This document shows positions 8,100 to 16,989 of a stretch of DNA of 21,886 bases, piece after piece. This DNA is from Euprymna scolopes. Taxonomy: Eukaryota > Mollusca > Cephalopoda > Sepiida > Sepiolidae. Within the stretch, counting starts at the first letter, position 1. The number at the start of each line of letters is the position of its first letter. The stretch spans positions 89,522,287-89,544,172 of the forward strand of contig CM044515.1 of assembly GCA_024364805.1 (NCBI GenBank), read 5' to 3'. A program made the position numbers and the translations under genes. The notes beneath the pieces are model-generated. The model saw nothing but the letters and a program-made list of their open reading frames with translations, was not told where the DNA came from and made no database searches.

Positions 8100-8105
8100 A
8101 GTTCA

Positions 8106-8367
8106 TCTATATATATAAAAGGTAAAATAGTCGCGCCGGTTTTTGTATGTCCAGCAAAGGCTTTTTCGGGGGGGGCTCGCAAGGGGGACTATTTTGGAGA
8201 CCTTTTATATACTCCCTAGATTATAATGTCTACAATTTGCGAATGAAGGTCGTCCATACATTTATTTTGAGCGACTTTTTTTTTAACTGGTTTCCAGCGT
8301 TTGTTTGTCTTTCTCGTATGAATAAAGCGAAACTGAATCGAAACAAGCGATTTGCTGGCCTTCGCCG
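8106..8367 (+). repeat. dispersed repeat with terminal stem, joined to telomeric repeats
   Basis: Begins TCTATATATATAAAAGG and contains AAAATAGTCGCGCCGG and a G-run (8169-8175). 8112-8132 is the inverse of 8187-8211 (TATATAAAAGG..AAAATAGTC) with a small bulge, so the first 100 bases can fold on themselves. The sequence runs without a visible seam into CCCTAA repeats at 8368. I do not recognise a coding frame. Confidence 0.45.
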
Positions 8368-8550
8368 CCCTAACCTTAACCCTAACCCTTAACCCTAATC
8401 CTAACCCTCTCTAACCTTAAACCTCAACCCTAAACCCCAACCCTAACCCTAAGCCTTACCCTAAACCCCAACCCTAATCCTAACCCTAACCCTGACCCTA
8501 ACCCCAACCCCTAACTCTAACCCAAAACCTTAACCCTTACCCTAAGCCTA
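8368..8550. repeat. degenerate (CCCTAA)n interstitial telomeric tract
   Basis: About 183 bp of CCCTAA and variants (CCTTAA, CCCCAA, CCCTAAG). CCCTAA/TTAGGG is the usual animal telomere unit, and the imperfection shows an old interstitial tract, not a chromosome end. Confidence 0.85.
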
Positions 8551-8572
8551 AAAACGGCTAAAACAAAAAATT

Positions 8573-8985
8573 GTTGATTGAAATAAGTACCATTAGAATT
8601 AACACATTTTTGCTAATGCAAAACAAGTGTATTTATGTCAGTAACATAAAAACCTTGTGTTTTGATGCCGATGAAGTCGCTGAAGGCGTTTTTGATAACG
8701 CTTAGGTTTTTGAAGCATTTCTCACGCAGAAAGTTATCGAGATGCTTGAAAACGTTGTAGTCAGTAGGTGAGAGGAATGGAGAGTATAGCAGATGAGGCA
8801 GAGTTTTGTAACCTAATTCGTTCAACTTCTGCAGGGTTGGTTTAGTAATATGCAGTCAGGCATTGTCATGGAGAAGAATTAGACCTTTTCTGTTGATTAA
8901 TGTTGGGTTGTCAAAGTTACTTATCCATTTCATTCACTTGTTGACAAGACTTATCAACTGTAATGGTTTCGGTTCCATCTCTTTA
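8573..8985 (-). pseudogene. mariner transposase C-terminal fragment (Hsmar1-like)
   Basis: The - strand reads CQQVNEMDK, then GLILLHDNA, a stop, LHITKPTLQKLNELGY, then TLPHLLYSPFLSPTDYNVF and DFYVTDINTLVLH, ending NSNGTYFN. This follows the Hsmar1/cecropia-type mariner transposase (LLHDNARPHVAQPTLQKLNELGYE..HPPYSPDLSPTDYHFFKHL..DCNGSYFD). The second and third catalytic Asp (HDNA, SPTD) are both present, 34 residues apart. The N-terminal DNA-binding part and first Asp are missing, there is a stop after HDNA, and the frame is poor above about 8900. Same family as 20311-21285. No terminal repeats found. Confidence 0.85.
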
Positions 8986-9205
8986 ATCACTGTGGGGAAT
9001 ACCCTTCATATCAGACAATTGCTATTCATTAAGATACTGCCAGATCCCCCCTCATCGTGAGGAAACAAATACGGCGGAAAGCTAAAATTAAAAAAAATAA
9101 TAAAGCCAAATATAAGTGCGTGATTTCTTCGCCTGCGTGAACTCATTTACTTAACTACACTTTCTGTATGTCAACTTTTTGATCGCTAAATTTGAAGGTT
9201 TTTAC
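8986..9205. other. no feature seen
   Basis: Possibly more of the degraded mariner up to about 9010; beyond that AT-rich sequence with nothing recognised. Confidence 0.35.
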
Positions 9206-9372
9206 TTTGTGTCGCGTCGTGGTCTAACGGTCAAGTCACGTTTTCTTTCACTTTCACTTTCACTTTCACATCAAGCCTTCGGGTTAGAGCCTGTGTACTA
9301 TACAACTACTGCAACATTTTTTTCTCAACACACACCTCCAAACACCCGGGCAACGCCGGGCACTCCCGCTAG
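9206..9372 (+). repeat. tRNA-headed SINE with hairpin-CTAG tail, copy 1
   Basis: TGGTCTAACGG (9220-9230) is an A box and GGTTAGAGCCT (9282-9292) a worn B box. The wide spacing is explained by a CTTTCA repeat (about 9245-9270) grown between them. The tail reads CTCAACACACACCTCCAAAC, a CCCGGG-CAACG-CCGGG hairpin (9345-9360), a short spacer and CTAG (9369-9372). The same end closes the elements at 6908 and 7005. Non-coding. Confidence 0.6.
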
Positions 9373-9469
9373 CGTATAATATAAAGAGCAAAAATCTGTT
9401 TAAATGTATTTATATATATTTGTATATCTCGCAAAAACTTTCGAACTTCATCCCACAATTTTTACTGTC

Positions 9470-9669
9470 AAGCCTTAATTTAAACCGGTTTGGCGATGGG
9501 CAGACCATTTTCACGTAATTTCCTCTTTCGTGATACGAGTTCGAGCCTGCCTGCCTGCTTACTACCACTTTTTTTGCGCTCGCAATTTTCCTTCTTTTTT
9601 TTTTCTTTTTTTTTTTTTTGCTCAACACAGACCTCCAAACACCTGAACAACGCCGAGCACCCACGCTAG
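9470..9669 (+). repeat. tRNA-headed SINE with hairpin-CTAG tail, copy 2
   Basis: TGGCGATGGGC (9491-9501) and GAGTTCGAGCC (9537-9547) form A and B boxes with tRNA-like spacing. A T-rich block (9567-9619) separates the head from the tail CTCAACACAGACCTCCAAAC and a mutated hairpin (ACCTGAACAACGCCGAGC), ending CTAG at 9666-9669. Same orientation and tail as copy 1, about 297 bp away. Confidence 0.6.
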
Positions 9670-10125
9670 TTTTATATAATAGTAAAGATAACGAGAAAAA
9701 TATTAAATTTTGTTCACGTCTGAATTTTTTTTTAAATGACATAATGACATAAAAATTTAACACCATATAAAAAAATTAACACGATAAAAAAATTTTTCAA
9801 CTTTTCTATACAAAGACGAGCAGATTTTGATCCATCGTCTATTTTTTCTTTCACTTTAGTCCAAAACTTATACATCATTAAACACTTGAGTAGTAATAAA
9901 ATTTAATAATGTAACATTTTTTCTAGATTTTGAATTTTAAATCTTTTTTCAACAACGTAAGCAATTTGGAATTTTCCGATTCAATTTATTCGATGAAAAT
10001 GAAAACAAGCGTCATGAGTAAGGAAAAGTAGAAATTTACACAGAAGAAAATACAGGAGCTGAACACTTTTCCAAATTTACTTTGAATTACTGAATTTTTT
10101 ATGCATTTATTACCTCCCTTAGAAG
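9670..10125. other. AT-rich, no feature seen
   Basis: No gene, no recognised repeat; long A/T runs. The frame at 9410-9766 (-) has no resemblance to a known protein. Confidence 0.4.
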
Positions 10126-10570
10126 TCTAGTTCAAGGCCCAGGGATTTTGATTGAGACACCGGGCTTTTTCTCGGTTTAATCGAAGTGAATTAGTGTCAA
10201 ACTTCTTTCTGTTGCAAGAGAGAATAACATGTCCTTAAGTATATCGTAATCATTGAGGAGACTGTAATCAAACTGAGATCACCTCGTAATTGTCGGCGCT
10301 CAAGGGAGACATGTTAAGCTTCGTAAGTTGGTTTTCGTAAGGCAGATCTGCACAATTCAAGTAACCAATCTCTGAACTCTCTCCATATGTTGGATGTCAC
10401 GCATTAAATATGGAGAAGAGGGCACCATACTCTAACGGTGGTCTGACGAGGGATTGATAACAAGGGTAAACATTTCAAGATACAGTTCGCAGAAGGAACG
10501 TTGTATGAGAAATTCGGTTCGGAACTTAATTAGATATCGATTTTGAAAAATGCTGATAATGAGTAAAAGG
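10126..10570 (-). pseudogene. LINE reverse-transcriptase C-terminal fragment (CR1-like)
   Basis: On the - strand the pieces read FLIQRSFCELYLEMFTLV, LVRPPLEYGA, SPYLMRDIQHMERVQRLVT, LPYENQLTKLNMSP, ERRQLRGDLSLI and MLFSLATERSLTL. This matches the thumb of CR1/Rex-type LINE reverse transcriptases (LYKSLVRPHLEYG..W.PYL..DI..LE.VQRRATK..LPYE.RL..L.L..LE.RRLRGDLI). At least three frame changes and a stop after RLVT. The upstream palm is missing. It is a different lineage from the LINEs at 1222-3427. No poly(A) tail was found. Confidence 0.75.
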
Positions 10571-10854
10571 ATACGTCATGGTTGAATAATAATGTGTAGC
10601 TGTAATCATTAGCCCACTCGAGTGTGCGTTGTCTAACTTATTCCTGGATCAATTCGCATGGCTACCTGCCCTTGATGTGGGTAGTTCTCGAAAACGACAG
10701 AGCTGATGACCTGATGATAGAATCAAATGTCTTTATGTACCTAGTGAATAAGCGCAGTTGCTGGTAGAGTAATATCCTCTTCTCAAACCGTTGTTCGAAA
10801 TGGATTATAGACAGAAATTTACGTAAACAAAATGTATTGCTTAACATATTTATT
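10571..10854. other. possible upstream remnant of the same LINE
   Basis: No clear protein match. If the LINE continues here it is too decayed to read. Confidence 0.25.
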
Positions 10855-11230
10855 AAAGTAAAAATGTGCTGAAATTTTTGGATTCTTTGAATTATTTGGA
10901 TTCTTGTTCGATCAACCCCCGAGCTTCGTCAGGTGTATCTTGTCGAACTTTCTGTTTTGTGAACTCGAAAATCTGCATGGAATTTCGAACCGTTTATTTA
11001 ATCAACATGGGTTGTACGGTCTCATTCTGTCAACCATGACTGGGTCCTAATTCATAATCGGATTGTGAGTGTTGATCAAACTGAAAATTGAATTTTCAAC
11101 CTCAAGAAAAGTATAAATTTACAACTGAATTTTACCAGGTACCTTATCCTCTACACCACGGATCCTTCTGCAAGATGAGAACAGTAGCCCAAAAACGTCA
11201 ACTAATTCACATAAAATGTTGTTATAATAA
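10855..11230. repeat. dispersed repeat, copy A (shared with 18440-18990)
   Basis: AGGTGTATCTTGTCGAACT (10931-10949) recurs exactly at 18477-18495, and AGATGAGAACAGTAGCC (11173-11189) recurs with one change at 18934-18950, on the same strand and in the same order. On the - strand the first block encodes VRQDTPDEARG here and VRQDTPTEVWG in the other copy, a hint that it derives from coding sequence. Family unknown. Confidence 0.6.
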
Positions 11231-11279
11231 TGTCTTGAAAATGTCTCATATTATTGTGTGGTGAGTTAAGCTTGTAGCT

Positions 11280-11281
11280 TA
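11280..11281. repeat. TA target duplication (left)
   Basis: TA abuts the left terminal repeat of the mariner, matched by TA at 12179-12180. TA duplication is diagnostic for Tc1/mariner insertion. Confidence 0.85.
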
Positions 11282-11519
11282 CGAGGTGCCTTAAATAAGT
11301 TTCCAGACTTTTTTTATATACAGGCATTTAAAATTATCGTACACACTTGAAAATTCAATATGTTATTGCTATACGTCTTATGAGATGACTGACTAATTTT
11401 TATGATTTCAGGTTCAAATGAACAGCTGCAGCGGGTATTGGAATACATGCTACTAAAGCCTGATTGTCACAGCTGGTGAATTGCAAAAATGCAATCTGCA
11501 CGTGAGAACACTTGAAAAG

Positions 11520-12060
11520 AACGAGATGCAATAAAATTCTGTTTTAGATTTGGAAAAAACTAGAAACGTATGAAATACTTCAGACTGCTGTTGGACCATC
11601 TTGCGTGAATCAGTCATCAGTTTTTGAGTGACGTAAGAGATTCAAGGAAGGCAGGGTGTCTGTAAAGGATGATGAGCAACGTGAGAGAACACCAGAATTG
11701 ATTGACCAAATAAAGAATTTCATGGATAATACCGGTGTATGTCTATAGAGACAATATGACCCAATTGTATGTCAGTGTGGAAAATGTACACACAATTATT
11801 CGCGAGGAACTGAAGATTTGCGCGAAGTTTGTCCCAAGGGTGCTCCATCCTTGTCACAGACTATTTGACCCAGACGGGCATCAATAATGTTCTTCACCCT
11901 CCCTATAGTCTGGACCTTGCGCCCTGTGACTTTTGGTTATTACTTAAGCTCAAGGAAAACCTTAGAAGCTGTCGTTATGAAACAATTGGGGAGATGAAAG
12001 AGACAATGACGAGGGTCATTGACGCGCTCACACAAGAAGGCTTCCATGGAGTTTTCTAGA
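11520..12060 (+). pseudogene. mariner transposase, DNA-binding and C-terminal parts joined by deletion
   Basis: Pieces read RDAIKFCFRFGK, YEILQTAVGPSCVNQSSVFE, RKRFKEGRVSVKDDEQ, TPELIDQIKNFMDNT, VHTIIREELKICAKFVPR and then, in the frame 11829-12059, ILVTDYLTQTGINNVLHPPY, SLDLAPCDFWLLLKLKENLR and EEM-like KETMTRVIDALTQEGFHGVF. This is a DD34D mariner transposase with its helix-turn-helix region and last Asp (APCD) present. The segment with the first two catalytic Asp (expected DESW and QDNAP) is deleted. One stop interrupts the helix-turn-helix region (after SSVFE) and there are two or more frame changes. It cannot be active. Confidence 0.85.
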
Positions 12061-12151
12061 AGCTATTGGAACCGTATAACGTGTGTACTGCAGCCGGGGA
12101 AAATTACTTTGAAGAGATCTACAGTTTCATAAAAGTGCCCATACGAAAAAC

Positions 12152-12178
12152 GTCTGGAACCTTATTGAATGCACCTCG
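12152..12178 (-). repeat. mariner right terminal inverted repeat
   Basis: Reverse complement begins CGAGGTGCATTCAATAAGG and differs from the left repeat at three positions. TA follows at 12179-12180. Confidence 0.9.
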
Positions 12179-12180
12179 TA

Positions 12181-12915
12181 TGTTGTTGAACTGCAAGGAA
12201 ATACACGTCTGTTTCTCTCCATTTTCTAGGGTTGAATAACTTGCACTTTCTTTTAATCATATACATCCCAAACAAGGTAAATTACCACCGAGACGTAAGG
12301 GGATATTGCTAATTAGAGACTATACCTACAGAATTACTCTAATTAGGAAGTTGAGCAGCAAGATTTCTGTTCACAATACATGTTAGTACAGCAAGATACA
12401 GAGAGAAATTTTTAAAATTTAATAGTTCCAGGGAAAAAACTTTCAATATAGACAGCTCTCCAGCACCGGGAACTCTACACTAAATAAGTAGAATTTAGCT
12501 TTGCCAGATTAGTAGGGGAATTTGCGTCGATTGTGGTATCCGTGCTAAGCGATCGTCGGATAATATACTAATAAAGTACTCGGAAAACATGCAAAAGGAT
12601 TAGATAGGGAGTGGAGCGTACTTGACAGTGTGGAATCTATTAGATAAAAGACTATTTTCTGGACACTGCCTAATAGAGAAGTTGATTCACTGGCAGCAGT
12701 ATTTCATGCATCGGAGTAAAGATGCCAAATACTGTTAGGTGTGCGTATTTTCCTTGCGCGATAGAGAGGGCATTACTTACGTTGGCAATTATCTTCTATA
12801 TATTAATTCCAATTTCTTTTTACTTGTGATTATTGAAGGAAGTGAGTATTGTCTCAGCAGCACTAAATCAAATTAGTAATTTCCTGAAGAATTAACAGGT
12901 TCTCTTAACAGAAGA
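12181..12915. other. no feature seen
   Basis: 735 bp of AT-rich sequence without coding signal, tRNA-like boxes or repeats matching elsewhere in the window. Confidence 0.45.
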
Positions 12916-13029
12916 AAATATAAATTGCAATGAATTATGGTAAAAATGGGACGTATTCGAATCTACGGAGGTTTCTCCGTAGATTCGAATACGTCCCATT
13001 TTTACCATAATTCATTGCAATTTATATTT
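12916..13029. repeat. perfect 55-bp inverted repeat with 4-nt loop
   Basis: 12916-12970 is the exact reverse complement of 12975-13029, with loop GTTT at 12971-12974. There is no mismatch in 55 bp and the pairing stops sharply on both sides (A at 12915 against G at 13030). No terminal repeats, tail or target duplication. As RNA it would form one long hairpin with no bulges, unlike a normal microRNA precursor. Explanations are a recent template-switch event, a tiny foldback element, or a library or assembly artefact. Confidence 0.97.
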
Positions 13030-13985
13030 GAAAAAAAAAATGTAAAATGCACGGAATAAAAACGTAAATACGGAGGGTGCAGGTGTGAAAAAAGGTGGCA
13101 AATGTATAAAAGTTCCCGGTCTCGGCGAGGAGAATGAGAGAAGTAAATAAATTGTAAGTATCATGCCACTACCTGTAAATATAACTAGTTTTGTAGAGTG
13201 ACTCTAAGGGAAATATTATAGAATTTAATGATAATGAATAAAAGCTTACAACAGGTAATTGATAGGTAATTGATTATATCGAATTTATTTGTGGTGTCTG
13301 TGTTTGTATTCTTATAATGTATTTTAGACGAGAAATCGTTTCAATTTTATTAATTCTTGTTACAAAAATGTGATTCTCTTTTTCTCTCATTATTTCCTTT
13401 TCATAGTTTATTTTTAAAATAACAAATGAAAGGCTTTTTGTAATTAGTTTTTGCAAAAATAAGTTAATTATATGTTAATGATATGCGTAACAGAATACCT
13501 GTACTACGATGTGTATTAGCAATAATACGACAAAATTGCGTTGACATACAGGTAGGCGTTAGATCACTGTAGTTAAGTAACGTTGAGCCTGGTCAGTATC
13601 AAATCATCAACATCCGAAATTCTATTGTTAGCATTAATTTTCTCGATATTTTTATAGTCGGAATTCGTTCTACAAAGACATTGGGTATTTAATGGAGGGA
13701 CCACATTAATAGTTTCCAACATCTAAAGTAACATTGATTTTTGTGAAATGAACTGGATCCGAACTTCAAACAGCAGTGTTGTTTACAAGTTGACTACTAA
13801 TACATCCAAATATCAGATGGGTGACCATTTGGAACTATCAAGTTGCTGTTTTCCAATGTATGTATTGATGGTGTGCGCACACATTAACAGCTATATGAAA
13901 GGACGACTGATGATGATGTATGCTAAAGATATCAAAAAATATCATTTTTAAATTTTAATAGGTTTTTTAGTCGCATGCAAACGAC
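13030..13985. other. no feature seen
   Basis: AT-rich sequence with only short frames, none resembling a known protein. The frame at 13748-13951 (67 codons) has no recognised motif. Confidence 0.4.
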
Positions 13986-14245
13986 TCTATAAGTCACTCC
14001 ATCGGTCCGTCGATCGGTCGGTCGGTCAGTCGGTCTGTCGGTCTGTCCGTAACACTTTTGTGCTTGGCCTTTTTGGTTAAGATCAAAGGTCTGTTGTTAA
14101 TAGATGCTGTTCTTAGCTTTTTAAGTGTAGTATCTATTCCGGCAGATACTGCAATCAAAGATCATATGTGGGGGGGTCCCCATTTCCCTTCACTCCTCAC
14201 ATTAAAAATCGGCCTTGTGCCTAATTTGCTCGGTGGGAAAGCAAA
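13986..14245 (+). repeat. dispersed repeat with (TCGG)n tract
   Basis: TCGG/TCTG repeats at about 14008-14050, then a GC-richer body with a G-run (14170-14176) and TTTGCTCGGTGGGAAAGC near the end. It resembles the tetranucleotide-led starts of non-autonomous repeats but has no terminal signature that I can name. It abuts the mariner at 14250. Confidence 0.35.
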
Positions 14246-14249
14246 TAAA

Positions 14250-15103
14250 TACCCTTGATACATTTGACGCCCTAAAGAAAACACCACTACAGCTTTATTT
14301 TAAAACTTTTATTGAAAACATCACTTTAGGTAACTTGATTATGTAGTAGAGCTGATATCTATTCAATATAACCGCCTTTAGCCTCAATCACCGCTTCGAT
14401 ATGGGTCCGGAACTAGCACCGGTGGAAGCTTGGCGAATATTCGGCGGATAGCGACAATCAGGCTGGCTTTGGTGTTGTGAGAGGTCATGTTGGTGATTTT
14501 TGTGACGTATGATCTAACGAAATAGTTCAGCAGGTTCAGATTGGGGGAGGAAAGCGGCCAGCAAGAGAATGGTAAATGTCGTAGCACTCCGTCTGAAGTC
14601 ACCCCCGGGTTTCTTTGGACTTGTGGGCCGGCGTCGAGTCTTGCTGCCACACCCAGGGTCTGCCAGCGGCTACCTAGTTGTACCACTCTTCAGCACATCC
14701 AGGTACACTTTGGTGTTGATTTTTAAACCGACTTCGAAGATGTGAGATGGCATGATGTGGCTCTTACTTAAAACCATACCAAAGACCATAACAGTGGCCG
14801 AAAACTTCGTTGATCTGTGCCCTCAAAGGTTGAGATGTCCGGATTTGCATTTTGAGGCTGCTGGTAATGGTCCTCTTGTTATAATTTGGATTGGTAGAGA
14901 GCATGGGTTGTACAGTGTCGCATCTCCGATCTTGCTCCTTGAACATTGTGCCAATTTCAGACATGATAGAAAGCTCCTATTGCTCTTGGGATTTGTCCAA
15001 CTAGTAGGTGGTCTGCAACAAAAAAAGGAAATAGGTTTTAATCAAACGGAAATGGAATCATGACGGTTTTTTCTAGGCGATAAATTTATCGTTGCACCCT
15101 GTA
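14250..15103 (-). mobile_element. mariner element (DD37D-type lineage), decayed
   Basis: The right terminal repeat is at 15076-15103 (GGCGATAAATTTATCG to CCCTGTA); the left one, worn, is at 14250-14271, where GATACATTTGACGCC matches 12 of 15 bases of the inverted right end. The element is read on the - strand and is about 850 bp against roughly 1.2-1.3 kb for a full copy, so the 5' coding part is largely gone. It is a different terminal-repeat family from 11282-12178. Confidence 0.65.
14330..15000 (-). pseudogene. mariner/maT-type transposase fragment
   Basis: Reading on the - strand gives ATVMVFGMVLSKSHIMPSHI, FEVGLKINTKVYLDVLKS, WVWQQDSTPAHKSKETRG, then WPLSSPNLNLLNYFVRSY and ITNMTSHNTKASLIVAIRRI, ending IEAVIEAEGGYIE-like text. 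These are the catalytic-domain blocks of a Tc1/mariner transposase. The second Asp (QQDS) is visible. In the third block SPDLNPLDYF has become SPNLNLLNYF, so both Asp are now Asn. Counting from QQD to the expected LDY Asp gives about 37 residues, as in DD37D (maT) elements. Several frame changes and stops; no N-terminal DNA-binding region. A polyadenylation-like AATAAA pair follows near 14300-14320. Confidence 0.75.
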
Positions 15104-15480
15104 TGTACTTATTTGAATATTAATCTTAGTTGTTTTAACGTTGGTCTCTCAGAAAGAGTGTTATTGGCATCACACACAGTTTATGTTTTGTTGTTGATGT
15201 GGACGTGCTTTGCTTTGGTAGCATTAAATGCGATTATCCACAGATGGAAAGTCGTTTTGAAGGATTCAACTATTGTCTTACAAAGGTTGGCACTTTCTTT
15301 TTTTCTTTGACCCCAAATGAGGTTAAAACGCTGCTGAGACGTAAAGATTATTTGTGAATCAGGGGCACCCTTTGTAGATAGTTGTGCAATGAGGTTCTTT
15401 TTAACGCTATGTTTAAATTTCTGCATATTGTTACTGTCTTATCAAACATTTCCTCCAAGCTATTACAGAATTACTGGCGA
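15104..15480. other. no feature recognised
   Basis: The frame at 15181-15426 (-) is open for 81 codons with no motif I know; it may be chance or part of an unknown repeat. Confidence 0.3.
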
Positions 15481-16110
15481 TATGTAGCCATTACGCTTGA
15501 ACCGTGTTCGTTACACTTCAAACCTCTCTCGGACCCCAACGCTGTCCTGTACCGTCGCAAAGGAACAAACAAACAAACAAACATCAATAAATCCAACTCG
15601 GCTTTCTTTCTACTTTAGCAAAAGGCATTTATTGCCGTTACTTTCCAAACAATGCCTGCTTCTTGTTTGTTTTTTTGTTTGTTTGTTTTTTTACTGTTCT
15701 TTTTCGTCGTTAACAAAACCCCGCCGTCTCGACACCAGCTGAAAAGTGTCTTGACATCAGCTTAAAAGTGTCACCCCACCGCCACGGGACCACTCGTCTA
15801 TCTCGCCCTTTGCTTCTCTCCTCGACCACATGCTGGCCATAGCCAGCTATTTCGCGCTTTCGACTTTCCACGTTCATCTTTACCGGCGCGCACTTTGCTT
15901 CTCCCTCCAACCTTGTGGACTATTTTTCTTTTACTTCTGACGCAAACTCGCGCACACTTCCTAATTGGCATGTGTGCTTTAATGGCTACTGCTGATAATA
16001 TCTTCGTACGCCAGCTATCCTGTTTACATTTTCACACGCGCCCACATGCGCTCTGTTATACATGGAAAAACTGCTCTGAAATCTCCATTTCTTTAGCAAC
16101 CTCGATATCT
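15481..16110 (-). repeat. GC-richer block, possible unclassified retroelement end (fossil)
   Basis: This block has a markedly higher C/G content than its surroundings (especially 15715-16070). It holds an AAAC tandem (about 15566-15582) followed by AATAAA (15586-15591), and on the - strand AATAAA at rc 15628-15633. CTGAAAAGTGTC..GACATCAGC and CTTAAAAGTGTCACC are a short direct repeat at 15738-15775. It could be an LTR-like promoter region or retroposon tail, but no ends or target duplication could be fixed. No coding frame is supported. Confidence 0.25.
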
Positions 16111-16600
16111 GTGAAATCATGCGTAATTTTTACTGATATGTTTTTAATCGACTTTTACCTATTACCGCATACCTAAGTTTACAACTCGTCTCTTCTTGTC
16201 ACCTTTTGTGGGAATCGGCATTTACCAAACTTCGTGTCACTTGGACTGCACTTTGTTCGAGCCTTGTGAAGAATAAGATTAGATGATGTAATCTTTAATC
16301 AGCATAGAGCCATTCATCATGTTTTAATCTCTTTTTTTTTATCTTTTTTTTATTTCTTTTCTTTTAACACATAAATGTTTAATCTCTAATATTTCCAATC
16401 ACGTTTAAAAGTTCAGTAATAAATATTTTAGGGAGGGGAGTGTCTGTCTATAGATTTCATGGGTAAGGATTTTTATATGCATTTGAAAATATATTAGACA
16501 AGACTTTTTATGTTCATTACAAAGGAACAAAAGTTATAGCCCATTGACTTAGAATAAGTGGTTTATACTAATTTGATGGTTAAATATGGTTAATTTTATG
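16111..16600. other. no feature seen
   Basis: AT-rich with T runs (16330-16365); nothing recognised. Confidence 0.4.
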
Positions 16601-16604
16601 CTCA

Positions 16605-16930
16605 TATTTTAATTAAATACTATTAATCCCAGTACATCGAACAGATACCATAATAGTTCGTTTGTTTGACCTTGTCGTACCAAAGGTCTATTAAAATTTT
16701 TAATCAGATCAGCCCAGTAGTGTTCGAGAAAACTTTTAAAGTAAATATTATGGCATGGTGACTTATTCCTATCAATGTTCATTAATTCTTTAATGTGCAT
16801 CGAACGGATGCCATAATACTAAGTTCGCTGTACCTTATCATGACAAAGATCCATGCAAATTTTCAGTCAGATTGACCGTAGTTTCCGGGAAAAGGTGAAA
16901 TGGAGAGATAGACAGTCTAAGATCAGTATA
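16605..16930 (+). repeat. two direct copies of a 163-bp unit
   Basis: CATCGAACAGATACCATAAT (from 16635) recurs as CATCGAACGGATGCCATAAT (from 16798). Each is followed by a GTACC.. ACAAAGGTC-like block, a TTTT.AGTCAGAT block and TCGAGAAAA/CCGGGAAAA. The units are perhaps 70-75% alike. Wording such as AAATTTTCAGTCAGATT is typical of dispersed non-autonomous repeats, and the family is not identified. Confidence 0.7.
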
Positions 16931-16989
16931 ATATGGATTTTTTAAAACTAGGAATGCATTTATTTGTATTTATAATTTTTTAAGTTGAT

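Larger units (their letters stand above)
7005..8105 (-). mobile_element. Helitron-like non-autonomous element, right copy (-)
   Basis: Inverted copy of the element at 6248-6908. Its 3' end, read on the - strand, is CCCGGG-CAACG-TCGGG (rc of 7017-7032), a short spacer and CTAG (7005-7008). Going outward it holds the 7232-7506 insert, two tandem copies of an internal 145-bp unit (7557-7846), the segment CTCAGCCGTTTTCGAGTCC and an AC repeat (8051-8099), then ATATATAGATGAAC at the outer end. The left copy has only one internal unit, so the copies differ in structure as well as in point changes. Non-coding. Confidence 0.55.
11282..12178 (+). mobile_element. mariner element with both terminal repeats, internally deleted
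   Basis: 897 bp between TA dinucleotides. The 27-bp terminal inverted repeats (11282-11308 and 12152-12178) agree at 24 of 27 positions and begin CGAGGTGC, a typical mariner end. Intact mariners are about 1.25-1.3 kb, so roughly 400 bp are lost. The loss lies in the transposase, where text for PRVL at about 11842 runs straight into CSILVTDYL. The element may once have been moved in trans by an intact relative. Confidence 0.9.

Noticed and set aside
8368-8550. Chromosome end
   Set aside because: The CCCTAA tract is short, degenerate and flanked by sequence on both sides; it is interstitial.
12916-13029. microRNA precursor
   Set aside because: The stem is perfectly paired over 55 bp with a 4-nt loop, unlike typical precursors with bulges, and no expression evidence is available.
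13748-13951. 67-codon frame as a small host gene
   Set aside because: No motif, no splice or promoter context, and a length expected by chance in sequence of this composition.
14541-15063. Forward-strand frames over the mariner at 14250-15103
   Set aside because: The opposite strand carries recognisable transposase blocks; these are antisense shadows.
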